In this document: piece by piece, positions 1 to 7,131 of the stretch
How positions within the stretch are numbered: position 1 is the stretch's first letter
How the letters are laid out: the number at the start of each line of letters is the position of its first letter
NCBI GenBank assembly: GCA_910575475.1
Contig: CAJTGD010000046.1
Span: 1 to 40,646 of the forward strand
Source: Lachnospiraceae bacterium
GTDB taxonomy: Bacteria > Bacillota > Clostridia > Lachnospirales > Lachnospiraceae
Direction of reading: 5' to 3'
DNA: 40,646 bases
Notes under the pieces: generated by a model
The model's input: the letters and a program-made list of their open reading frames with translations, nothing else
Told to the model about the DNA's origin: nothing
The model's database searches: none
Position numbers and translations under genes: made by a program

Positions 1-90
1 GAAGCAAGCATCTTGCGCTTTATTGAACAGTACAATCTTACAGCACACCCATTTAAGTGGACATATGCTGGGATACCATTAGCAATTTAA
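1..90 (+). CDS. IS630-family transposase, C-terminal end (5' part outside window)
   Basis: The open frame enters from the left edge and ends at TAA 88-90. The last residues read FIEQYN..AHPFKWTYAG, the usual end of IS630/Tc1-mariner-like DDE transposases, where a PFxWxY motif lies just before the stop. Only about 29 codons are visible, so intactness cannot be judged. An IS630-like terminal repeat follows 14 bp after the stop, which fits an IS end. The family assignment rests on this short tail and on the TA-flanked repeat. Confidence 0.7.
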   Translation, partial: EASILRFIEQYNLTAHPFKWTYAGIPLAI

Positions 91-104
91 TCACTGATAT
101 TTAA

Positions 105-118
105 GCGATGCTGTACTA
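105..118. repeat. Right terminal inverted repeat of the IS630-like element
   Basis: GCGATGCTGTAC followed by TA. It differs by one base from the right end (CGCAATGCTGTAC-TA) of the two MITEs at 6551-6713 and 21719-21880. The next base is G, giving CTAG across the boundary, as at both MITEs. IS630 is known to insert at TA and to prefer CTAG. This links the transposase fragment to the MITEs as probable parent. Confidence 0.7.
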
Positions 119-310
119 GTATAACCCAGCGGGCGCCCAATATGCCGTCACTCCATCCGAAACCGCAGCAGTACCGTCTACGACCATCTGATATTTAATT
201 TCAGATCCTTTCCCTGTACCGCTGCTAAATTCCACATCTGTTATTGTTCACATCTAAACGGGTGCTCTCAGTAACTATGATCTCCCAACCCTTTCATCAG
301 ATGTAAGTGT
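116..310 (-). pseudogene. Fragment of an unidentified protein, cut by the IS630-like end
   Basis: The minus strand reads DVEFSSGTGKGSEIKYQMVV and then a VDGTAA..DGVTAYWAPAGLY tail. Its stop codon (plus-strand CTA 116-118) lies in the TA boundary of the IS630-like end, so the insertion probably ended the frame. A second frame upstream (EIIVTESTRLDVNN) would need one frameshift to join it. No start or Shine-Dalgarno site is visible and the family is not recognised. It could also be chance coding-like sequence. Confidence 0.3.
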
Positions 311-368
311 TACCCGGAGCCGCCCTGTGGTATCATAAATACATGATCAAAATGGGAGGCAAAAAAAG

Positions 369-1142
369 ATGGAACCAATTCTCAAAATTGAATCTCTGAA
401 AAAATATTACGGCAAAAATCCGAACCAGACAAAGGCGCTGGACGGTATTACATTTCAGGTAATGCCCGGGGAATTTCTGGGGATTATGGGCTGCAGCGGG
501 TCGGGAAAATCTACGCTGCTGAACTGCATTGCAGCCGTGACCCGGCCGGGCAGCGGCAGCATCATGATGAAGGGCAGGCAGGTTTTAAGCCTTAGCGGGG
601 CGGAACTGGCAGACTACCGGGGCAGGGAGATCGGATATTTATTCCAGAATTTTGAACTGCTGGATAACCTGACCGGGCGTGAAAATATTCTGCTTCCGCT
701 GTCCCTTCACGGCGTGCCGGAGCAGGAGAGCAGGACACGGCTCGAAAAACTGGCATCGTATCTGGAAGTGACAGACGTTCTGGATAAATTTCCCGTACAG
801 ATGTCAGGGGGACAAAAACAGAGGATCGCGGCTGCCAGGGCGCTGATCCTGAATCCCGGCATTATTCTTGCGGACGAGCCCACCGGAGCATTAGATTCGA
901 AAAATGCAAAGGCGCTGATGGAGAAACTGGCCGGATTGAACCAGGATGAACATGCTACAATCCTCATGGTGACACATGATTCCAACGCGGCAAGTTACTG
1001 CAGCCGGATACTGTTTATCCAGGACGGAGTGCTTTTTCATGAGCTGCGTCGGGATATCCCGGATGAAACAAGGCCGTTATTCTATGAGAGGATACTGATG
1101 ATGATGGCGCAGTTGGGAGGTGGCAGTGCAAATGTTCTCTAA
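369..1142 (+). CDS. ABC transporter ATP-binding protein, BceA/YtrE-like (MacB type)
   Basis: Cytoplasmic ATPase of 257 aa that powers the membrane partner encoded next. Visible motifs: Walker A GCSGSGKST (residues 41-49), Q-loop Q92, signature MSGGQKQR (144-151), Walker B IILADE (164-169) and H-loop H202. The Shine-Dalgarno GGGAGG lies just upstream. It overlaps the permease start and is followed by a response regulator and kinase, the arrangement of Bce/Bcr-type peptide-antibiotic detoxification modules (bacitracin, lantibiotics). The actual substrate cannot be read from sequence. Confidence 0.93.
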   Translation: MEPILKIESLKKYYGKNPNQTKALDGITFQVMPGEFLGIMGCSGSGKSTLLNCIAAVTRPGSGSIMMKGRQVLSLSGAELADYRGREIGYLFQNFELLDNLTGRENILLPLSLHGVPEQESRTRLEKLASYLEVTDVLDKFPVQMSGGQKQRIAAARALILNPGIILADEPTGALDSKNAKALMEKLAGLNQDEHATILMVTHDSNAASYCSRILFIQDGVLFHELRRDIPDETRPLFYERILMMMAQLGGGSANVL

Positions 1143-3198
1143 ACTGGTCTCACGCAACAGCAAAAGGAACCGGAAAGAAAACGGCTTGTTTTTTGGCTCT
1201 ATGCTGGCAGCAATCATTGTATTTTATATTATTCTGGCATTGCCCCGTCAGGATGTGATGATTTTTTTATCCAAAATGGAGAGTGACGCGGTCAATAAAC
1301 TGATGTCCATGATCCCAGTATTTTATGGAATGGCCCTGGTGATCCTGTTCTTTCTTATTTACTATGCCAGCAGGTTTCAGATGGAACGGCGCAAGCACGA
1401 GTTCGGCGTCTATCTGATCCTGGGGATGCGACGAAGCAAATTATTTACCATGCTGTTGGCCGAGGATCTTCGGAACAGTCTGATTTTACTGGCCGTCGGG
1501 CTGCCGGTTTCACTCATGCTGTCAGAGCTGATCAGCCTGATCACGGCACGCCTGGTCGGAATCAGCATTGTGGGGCATCAGGTTTCCTTTTCACTTGAGG
1601 CAATGTTCTGGACGGCAGGGGGATTCCTCCTGATCAAATTCGCCGCATTTTTGATTCTCAGCGGAAAGATCAGCAGGCAGGAAATAGATTCCCTGCTGGC
1701 AGAAATGCCGAAGGGGGAAAAGAAGCAGCTTCCCGCGCCTGTCTATGGGGCATCTCTCATAGCCGGGATCATTTGCCTGATCATTGCCTATACCAGCGTG
1801 ACCAGAGGGGAAGCGTGGATATATGTCCGGCAGATGACAGCCGCTGTGATGTTCGGGCTGGTGGGAACCATGGCGCTTTTCTGGGGACTTCGTTTTCCGA
1901 TCGGCCTGTTGGTGAAAGCCGGAAAACGTGACCGGCAGCTTCATGTCTTTCATTTTCGGCAGGTTGAGGAGACTGTGATTTACCAATCCGGTACGCTTGC
2001 GGTCTGTTCTCTGCTGATTCTGGCTGCCATGTGCTGCTTTGGCTCGGGCGTGGCCATCGCGGGTTTTTACGGAAAATCGGAACCCCATGTATTGGATTAT
2101 ACCTTTGCGTATGTGGAAAGCAGTGAGGAGGCTGCGGCAATCAGACAGCAGCTTTCGGATCATGGACTGGATTCCCGGTTTTCAGATTTATTTGAAATAA
2201 AGATCGGAATGGTTCAAAGCCGGACCGGGGAAGATAGAGAAGATGTATTAAAAATGGAACGGCTGATGGAGGAACTGGATGGAATGCAGCCTGCCGAAAT
2301 CAGCGGCCGGCTTTTGAATAATATGAAATACTACACCCCCTATCTGATTTCCCTGAGCGGCTATAACCGGCTTTTGGCCGCGGCAGACATGCCGGAACTG
2401 AAGCTGGATGCAAAGGAAGCGGCTGTGTATATGGACAGCGGATTCAGCTCGGAGGAAATGCGGCAGATGCTGAACCGTATTCTGGAAACAAAGCCGGAAG
2501 CCTTGCTGGATGGGGATGCATTCTATCTGACAGGCCCGGTGCAGACAACGGACGTGGTGACGGACCGTTCGATTACATTGGCTTTCGCGCTGATCGTTCC
2601 GGATGAAATGTTTGAATACTATACTCAGGGAGAGTGTGAAATTTATCTCGACGGTGTTTTGGATGAAAAAACGATCCAAAAGGCAAGCCTTATGTCCGCC
2701 ATATCGGATATGAACAGGGAGCTGGACAAAACAGGTCTGCAGTATGAGAGCTACCTGCAGAATATGGGACGGCAGATGTTTTATATGGTGTCCGCCAGTT
2801 ATATTACGATCTACCTTGCGGTTATATTTCTGATTATTGCAAATACAGTCATCGGCGTACAGTTCCTGATGGGCCAGCAGAATGTAAACCGCCGTTACCG
2901 GACATTGATTCGTCTGGGGGCTTCGTATAAGACCTTATGCAGATCCGCCAGAAAACAGATCAACTGGTATTTTGGAATCCCCACTGTGGCCGCCGCATGC
3001 AGCAGTGTGTTTGGAGTACGCGCATTGCTTACCGGACTTTTATCACCGGATGCAAAGGAACATTTTTTACAGATGATAATGCTTTCTATAGTTATGATTT
3101 CAGGGCTGTGTGTGTTAGAATATATTTATGTTGCCGCGGTGAAAAAATCAAGCGACCGTTATCTGCTGACATTGACGGAGCTGGAACGGGAAGAATGA
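1132..3198 (+). CDS. FtsX-type ABC permease, BceB-like
   Basis: Membrane half of the transporter, 688 aa from ATG 1132. That start is preferred over GTG 1120 because GGGAGG at 1115-1120 precedes it and the protein then begins MFSKLVSRNSKR, typical of this family. Hydrophobic segments near residues 20-40 and 50-75, several more up to about 310, a long soluble region (about 320-555) and a last hydrophobic group near 560-670 match the 10-TM BceB plan with a large extracellular domain between TM7 and TM8. Known BceB proteins both move or free the peptide antibiotic from its lipid target and signal to the partner kinase. It overlaps the ATPase gene by 11 nt, implying coupling. Confidence 0.92.
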   Translation: MFSKLVSRNSKRNRKENGLFFGSMLAAIIVFYIILALPRQDVMIFLSKMESDAVNKLMSMIPVFYGMALVILFFLIYYASRFQMERRKHEFGVYLILGMRRSKLFTMLLAEDLRNSLILLAVGLPVSLMLSELISLITARLVGISIVGHQVSFSLEAMFWTAGGFLLIKFAAFLILSGKISRQEIDSLLAEMPKGEKKQLPAPVYGASLIAGIICLIIAYTSVTRGEAWIYVRQMTAAVMFGLVGTMALFWGLRFPIGLLVKAGKRDRQLHVFHFRQVEETVIYQSGTLAVCSLLILAAMCCFGSGVAIAGFYGKSEPHVLDYTFAYVESSEEAAAIRQQLSDHGLDSRFSDLFEIKIGMVQSRTGEDREDVLKMERLMEELDGMQPAEISGRLLNNMKYYTPYLISLSGYNRLLAAADMPELKLDAKEAAVYMDSGFSSEEMRQMLNRILETKPEALLDGDAFYLTGPVQTTDVVTDRSITLAFALIVPDEMFEYYTQGECEIYLDGVLDEKTIQKASLMSAISDMNRELDKTGLQYESYLQNMGRQMFYMVSASYITIYLAVIFLIIANTVIGVQFLMGQQNVNRRYRTLIRLGASYKTLCRSARKQINWYFGIPTVAAACSSVFGVRALLTGLLSPDAKEHFLQMIMLSIVMISGLCVLEYIYVAAVKKSSDRYLLTLTELEREE

Positions 3199-3246
3199 CC
3201 CGGGCAGAACCATATGCGGCGTAAATTGGTTAGGGAGGACAGATCT

Positions 3247-3930
3247 ATGAAGCGGATTGCAATTGTAGAAGATGAACTTTTTATGCGGGAAGAGTTATCC
3301 GGCATTCTGCAAAAAGCGGACTATGAGGTGGAAGAGATCAGTGAATTTGGGGATGCTGCAAAGCAGCTTTTGAAGCTTTCGCCGGATCTGGTGCTGTTGG
3401 ATCTGAACCTGCCTGTGAGCAGCGGTTTCCAGATCTGCCGGGAAATCAAGCAAAAAAGCAGCATCCCGGTTCTTGTACTGACGTCCCGCGATCAGCTGCA
3501 GGACGAGCTTCACGCGCTGAATCTGGGCGCGGATGAATATTTGATAAAACCATGCAGGAAAGAACGGCTGCTGGCCCGTGTGTCAAATGTATTGAAGCGC
3601 TATGAGGGACGGCAAAATCTGCTGGAAGGCCCGGAATGCCTTCTGGATCGTCTGACCTATACGCTGTATATCCATAACAGCTCCGTAGTCCTTCCAAGAA
3701 ACCAGGGGAAAATTCTGGAAATGTTTCTGCTCCACGGAGAGGAGCCCGTTTCGAAGGAGGAGCTGTGCATGGCAATCTGGGGGACAACGGAATTTATCGA
3801 TGAAAATGCCCTCCAGGTGAATCTGACGCGGCTGAAAAAGACACTGGCGGGACTAAGGATGCGCCGGCAGATCGTTTTGGCGCGCGGGCTGGGATATCGT
3901 TTTACGGAGGAGGGGCCTCATGAAGCGTAA
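3247..3930 (+). CDS. OmpR-family response regulator, BceR-like
   Basis: 227 aa from ATG 3247, chosen because AGGGAGG (3232-3238) lies 8 nt upstream; a longer in-frame start at 3214 lacks such a site. Receiver domain: acidic pair E8/D9, phosphoacceptor D52 (LLDLNLP), T79 and K101. The C-terminal winged helix (about 130-225) contains a wing-like LARGLGYRF near the end. It should bind DNA and activate transporter genes when phosphorylated by the kinase that overlaps its 3' end. The target promoter is not evident. Confidence 0.93.
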   Translation: MKRIAIVEDELFMREELSGILQKADYEVEEISEFGDAAKQLLKLSPDLVLLDLNLPVSSGFQICREIKQKSSIPVLVLTSRDQLQDELHALNLGADEYLIKPCRKERLLARVSNVLKRYEGRQNLLEGPECLLDRLTYTLYIHNSSVVLPRNQGKILEMFLLHGEEPVSKEELCMAIWGTTEFIDENALQVNLTRLKKTLAGLRMRRQIVLARGLGYRFTEEGPHEA

Positions 3931-4930
3931 ATTTCAAAAAATTCTGCGGTATTTGCCCTGGCTTCTTCTCCTGTTTGGGGTTGACGCGTTTTTCACCGTT
4001 CTGCTGTGGATTGCGGATCTGGATGCATTTTATGCGATGTCGGCTCTTCTCCTGCTGGCAGTGCTTTTGATGTTTTCCGCAATATGCTTTGTACTGGTTC
4101 ATCTGGAAGAAAAAAGAGAGCAGGTATTTTTGGATTTTCTGGCGAATCCCGATGAGTACCATGAGGAACGGCTGCTGGGGGTTCTGGTTCCGGCCCAGGG
4201 GGAGGCTGTCCGCCTGCTGGGCTGGTGCCTGCGTGACAAGCAGAATGCTTATATCGGGCTTCTGGAGCAGATGAATGATTACGAAGAATACGTGGAAGCC
4301 TGGGCGCATGAAGCCAAAACGCCGCTTTCCCTGCTGGCGTTGCTTCTGGACAACCGCAGAGAGGAATTGTCCGAAAACGTTAGCTGCAAGCTGGACTATA
4401 TCCAGAACCGCCTGCAGGAGTCCGTGGACCAGATGCTATTTTACGCGCGTCTGAAAGGATCGAGGAAGGACTACCTGTTCGAACATATTTCTGTCAGGGG
4501 ATGTGTGGAGGAGGTTCTGGAGGATTATAAACCGCTGCTGGAGGAAAAGCAGTTTCAGATACAGGCGGACATGACGGAGCAGACGGTCTGCTCCGACCGG
4601 AGAGGGCTGCGTTTTCTCCTGCGGCAGGTGATCAGCAATTCTATAAAATATTGCGGCAAAGAGCCGGAGCTTATCTTCACATTTTTTAAGGAAAATGACT
4701 GCCATGTGCTGAGTATCCGGGATAACGGTATGGGAGTTCGAAGCTGCGACCTGCCCTATATTTTCGAAAAGGGATTTACCGGAGATTCCGGTGAAGGAAG
4801 AAAAAAAGCCACCGGCATGGGGCTGTATCTCGCCAAAGAGATGGCTAAAGAGCTGAACCTGTCTTTGGATGCCAATTCGGAATGGGGGAAAGGGTTTGAA
4901 GTACGGATCGTGTTTCCGGTTGTTGGATGA
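3920..4930 (+). CDS. Intramembrane-sensing histidine kinase, BceS-like
   Basis: 336 aa. Two hydrophobic helices (about 11-30 and 38-61) with almost no extracellular loop, then a cytoplasmic kinase. The H-box AHEAKTP has the phospho-accepting H130. The ATPase domain shows N-box (QVISNSIKYC), G1 (IRDNGMGV), F-box (IFEKGFTG) and G2 (TGMGLYLAKEMA). Kinases lacking an extracellular sensor rely on a BceAB-type transporter for input, matching the upstream genes. The start overlaps the regulator stop by 11 nt with GGAGG upstream. This is the last gene before the terminator. Confidence 0.94.
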   Translation: MKRKFQKILRYLPWLLLLFGVDAFFTVLLWIADLDAFYAMSALLLLAVLLMFSAICFVLVHLEEKREQVFLDFLANPDEYHEERLLGVLVPAQGEAVRLLGWCLRDKQNAYIGLLEQMNDYEEYVEAWAHEAKTPLSLLALLLDNRREELSENVSCKLDYIQNRLQESVDQMLFYARLKGSRKDYLFEHISVRGCVEEVLEDYKPLLEEKQFQIQADMTEQTVCSDRRGLRFLLRQVISNSIKYCGKEPELIFTFFKENDCHVLSIRDNGMGVRSCDLPYIFEKGFTGDSGEGRKKATGMGLYLAKEMAKELNLSLDANSEWGKGFEVRIVFPVVG

Positions 4931-4933
4931 AAG

Positions 4934-4975
4934 GGGGCGAAGGGCGGAGGTTAGTTTGGCGTTCGCCCCTTTTTT
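4934..4975 (+). terminator. Rho-independent terminator of the Bce-type operon
   Basis: GGGGCGAA (4934-4941) pairs with TTCGCCCC (4962-4969), followed by a T-run to 4975, 3 bp after the kinase stop codon. Confidence 0.85.
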
Positions 4976-5135
4976 CATAGTATATGTCTGATGTGCGCAA
5001 GTGCAGCTTCGAATTACTTCTGCGGATGAAAAAGGAAATCGAAGTCAGACAACCTTTTTAAAATCTTTTTTTCATTGGTTCTTGAAAAATCACTTAACTG
5101 ATAGGAGCGAACTCTTGTTTTGACAATAACGGGAA

Positions 5136-5546
5136 TCAAAAAAACATTCGCGGCAAGCTTCTTTCTAATACATCCGTTTCTGAGGCTTTCGATAACTCAT
5201 ACACTTTTTTAGAATACAATTCCACCATTTTCAAAAAATAAAGGACCCAAATTTCGGAATGCGGAGGATTTTCTCTTCCTGAATAATATAATGCAGGCAA
5301 TCCCATTTGCAGCGATGCATAGTACTCATCCGGATCATATGCAAAGTATTCTTCCAGAGAACCAATTCCATTAAAACCATATCCGTAATAATCAAGAATA
5401 TATTCCGGCGCGCCTGTTTCGGAATCATATACTGCAAATAATATGCCCGGCGGCAGATCTATTGTGCTAAGAGAAAAACGATTTTCATCAATCTCTGATA
5501 TCCTTTTCAAGATTTCTATGGCTGACACCAGGGGCAAGATGATCAT
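5136..5546 (-). CDS. Hypothetical protein, possibly an N-terminally truncated remnant
   Basis: About 136 aa from ATG 5546. Acidic and tyrosine-rich (YILDYYGYGF, FAYDPDEYY) with a helical end (WVLYFLKMVELYSKKVYELS). The start overlaps the stop of the NapH-like gene but has no clear Shine-Dalgarno site, and base composition is more AT-rich than the neighbour. A gene fragment joined at a deletion point is as likely as a real start. The family is not recognised. Confidence 0.4.
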   Translation of the reverse strand: MIILPLVSAIEILKRISEIDENRFSLSTIDLPPGILFAVYDSETGAPEYILDYYGYGFNGIGSLEEYFAYDPDEYYASLQMGLPALYYSGRENPPHSEIWVLYFLKMVELYSKKVYELSKASETDVLERSLPRMFF

Positions 5547-6133
5547 TTTTGCAGCGCCGCCCCGTTTTTGGCTCTGCAAATAAGCTGCGTCATGGTTCCC
5601 ATAGGGCAGTACACGCACCAGGAGCGGGGTTTGAATAACACCATGGTAAGGAATCCCAGCACGGTGGAGGTAAGCATCACGCTGTAGAAGCCGAAAGCAA
5701 ACTGTGCGGTTCCGTCAGAAAACAGCGTGCCGTGATAAGCCCAGTGCCAGGGAAGCTTGAACGTCCACAGCAGTGTTACTGCAGTGCTGAGATTTTTTAC
5801 GCCGGAAAATACCAGCCAGGTGTTCCACAGCATGAGGAAAAACATCACAAAGAAAAAGATTAAAAATCCATACCGGAAATATGCTGACTTCATCCATTTT
5901 GGAATATCCTTTTTCCGGGACAATCCGAACCTTCCGCCTACAAGGGAAAACAGTTGCCCTCTGCCGCAGTATTTGTTGCAGTAGGCTTTGCTGCCATTTA
6001 TAATCGCTATGAAAAGCGGTATAAAAAAGCAGAGGAGTCCCAGCCATGCAAAAAGGATATTGAAAAATCCCAGGATCAGGTAAGTAAGAGAAACTATCCA
6101 AAGATAATCATACCATTTCTTCTTTTCTTTCAT
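5543..6133 (-). CDS. NapH/NosR-like 4Fe-4S membrane protein
   Basis: 196 aa from ATG 6133, with GGAGGTGA just upstream. Four or five hydrophobic segments, a cytoplasmic cysteine pair (SKAYCNKYCGRGQLF) and a C-terminal CVYCPMGTM motif typical of NapH/NosR/RdxA-like polyferredoxin membrane proteins, which pass electrons between membrane and soluble Fe-S partners. It overlaps the ferredoxin stop by ATGA, so the two are coupled. The C-terminus (AKNGAALQK) joins the next ORF and may have been altered there. Redox partner and pathway are unknown. Confidence 0.75.
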   Translation of the reverse strand: MKEKKKWYDYLWIVSLTYLILGFFNILFAWLGLLCFFIPLFIAIINGSKAYCNKYCGRGQLFSLVGGRFGLSRKKDIPKWMKSAYFRYGFLIFFFVMFFLMLWNTWLVFSGVKNLSTAVTLLWTFKLPWHWAYHGTLFSDGTAQFAFGFYSVMLTSTVLGFLTMVLFKPRSWCVYCPMGTMTQLICRAKNGAALQK

Positions 6134-6327
6134 CTTTCCGTCACCTCCAATGAAATAATACTTGCGGGACATTCTTTTGCACATTTTCCGCATCCCACAC
6201 ATAATTCCCTGTCGATGCTGGCATGGATGCCTTTTAAAATCGTGATCGCGTTTCGCGGACAGACCTTTATGCAGCATCCGCAGGCTACACATTCCTGGAT
6301 GCTGACGACTGCTTTTCTCTTTGCCAT
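6130..6327 (-). CDS. 2[4Fe-4S] ferredoxin
   Basis: 65 aa from ATG 6327, with an AGGAG ribosome site ending 8 nt upstream. Two full cluster motifs, CVACGCCIKVCP and CVGCGKCAKECP, make it a bacterial-type 8Fe ferredoxin. An upstream in-frame extension to 6396 lacks a ribosome site. It is translationally coupled to the NapH-like gene, suggesting delivery of electrons to that membrane protein. Confidence 0.9.
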   Translation of the reverse strand: MAKRKAVVSIQECVACGCCIKVCPRNAITILKGIHASIDRELCVGCGKCAKECPASIISLEVTER

Positions 6328-6376
6328 GAGTAAAACTCCTTTTAGTTTTTCATTCATTATACAGTGAAAAAATGAA

Positions 6377-6469
6377 TTATTCGGTGATGAAGTCACATAA
6401 CTTGCAAATCGTAATTAAAAGTTTATTGACAGGGGCAGATTCCATTTTGTTTGTTCTGGGAGTTTGCAT
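6377..6469 (-). pseudogene. N-terminal stub of a MATE-family efflux pump
   Basis: From ATG 6469, behind GGAAGG, the frame reads MQTPRTNKMESAPVNKLLIT and then leaves the family pattern, ending at 6377 after 30 codons. NKMExxPVxKLLIT is the usual start of one MATE subfamily in Clostridia, where a first membrane helix should follow. About 420 codons are gone. The ribosome site is intact, so a short peptide could still be made. Confidence 0.6.
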
Positions 6470-6550
6470 AATTTTCCTTCCTTTCATAAAAAAGTATAAA
6501 AAAAGAGCAGGTATTGCCTCCTCACTCCCAGATACTAAGAAATATAATCC

Positions 6551-6713
6551 TAGTACAGCATTGCGTATATAATGGTGAATAATGTGCCTGATATTTTTGT
6601 CAGGACAAGGCGGAGGAAAGAGGCGATGCGGTGGCATCGTTGATTGACGACAACGCAGAACTGGCAGAAATAGCAGGTGCAGAATTCACCGTTAATTACG
6701 CAATGCTGTACTA
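6551..6713. mobile_element. MITE copy 1 (IS630/Tc1-mariner type)
   Basis: TA-GTACAGCATTGCG at the left and CGCAATGCTGTAC-TA at the right form perfect 13 bp terminal repeats with TA duplications; both outer boundaries read CTAG. No coding capacity. The inverted copy at 21719-21880 differs by only one indel and one substitution, so both are recent. The ends match the IS630-like terminus at 105-118. Confidence 0.85.
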
Positions 6714-6783
6714 GTAACAATAATTAACTATTAAATTATAATACCATCTCTCGGATAACATCTAGATTTGCTGTCCGTATTTT

Positions 6784-6810
6784 ATTATACTCAATATATT
6801 GAGTTGTCAA
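6784..6810 (-). promoter_or_regulatory. Minus-strand promoter containing a perfect 16 bp operator palindrome
   Basis: On the minus strand TTGACA (plus 6805-6810) and TATAAT (6784-6789) flank the perfect palindrome ACTCAATATATTGAGT (6789-6804). Spacing is 15 bp, or 17 if the overlapping TAATAA is the -10. A dyad between -35 and -10 is typical of MarR or TetR repression. It points toward the MITE and MATE stub, and the first ATG (6761) is stopped after 16 codons by the MITE boundary. Probably the control region of a lost regulator-efflux pair. Confidence 0.55.
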
Positions 6811-7003
6811 CAATAAAATCTTTTCAACAATTTTTAAATAAATGAAAAAAGATGATTGGTAGAGTCTAACCTCCTATACCTTAGATATACATAGATAATT
6901 TCTTTCTCCACGATCTCCCTCGTACAAGCCTTTATGTTCCCTAACCGTAAGGCGTTTTTTCCTTTTCAGGAAAATATTACATACAAAAAATGACTGATAA
7001 AAC

Positions 7004-7032
7004 TTGTATTATGAGTCGCCTGTCTGTATAAT
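7004..7032 (+). promoter_or_regulatory. Sigma-A promoter of the surface protein gene
   Basis: TTGTAT (7004-7009), 17 bp spacer, TATAAT (7027-7032), about 100 bp before ATG 7132, giving a leader of roughly 90 nt. The 6840-7000 stretch before it holds no ORF or obvious structure. Confidence 0.6.
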
Positions 7033-7131
7033 GAGTTTCCGGCGGAGAAATTGTCAAAACCGCATGTGATGATATGGCGGAACAGGCATATTTCATCCGA
7101 TAAAATATACAAGCAAAAAGGAGAAAAATGA

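Noticed and set aside
119..128. GTATAACCCA beside the IS630-like end as another copy of the 211 bp MITE terminus (GTATAACTCA)
   Set aside because: Nine of ten bases match but similarity ends there and no partner end is found downstream.
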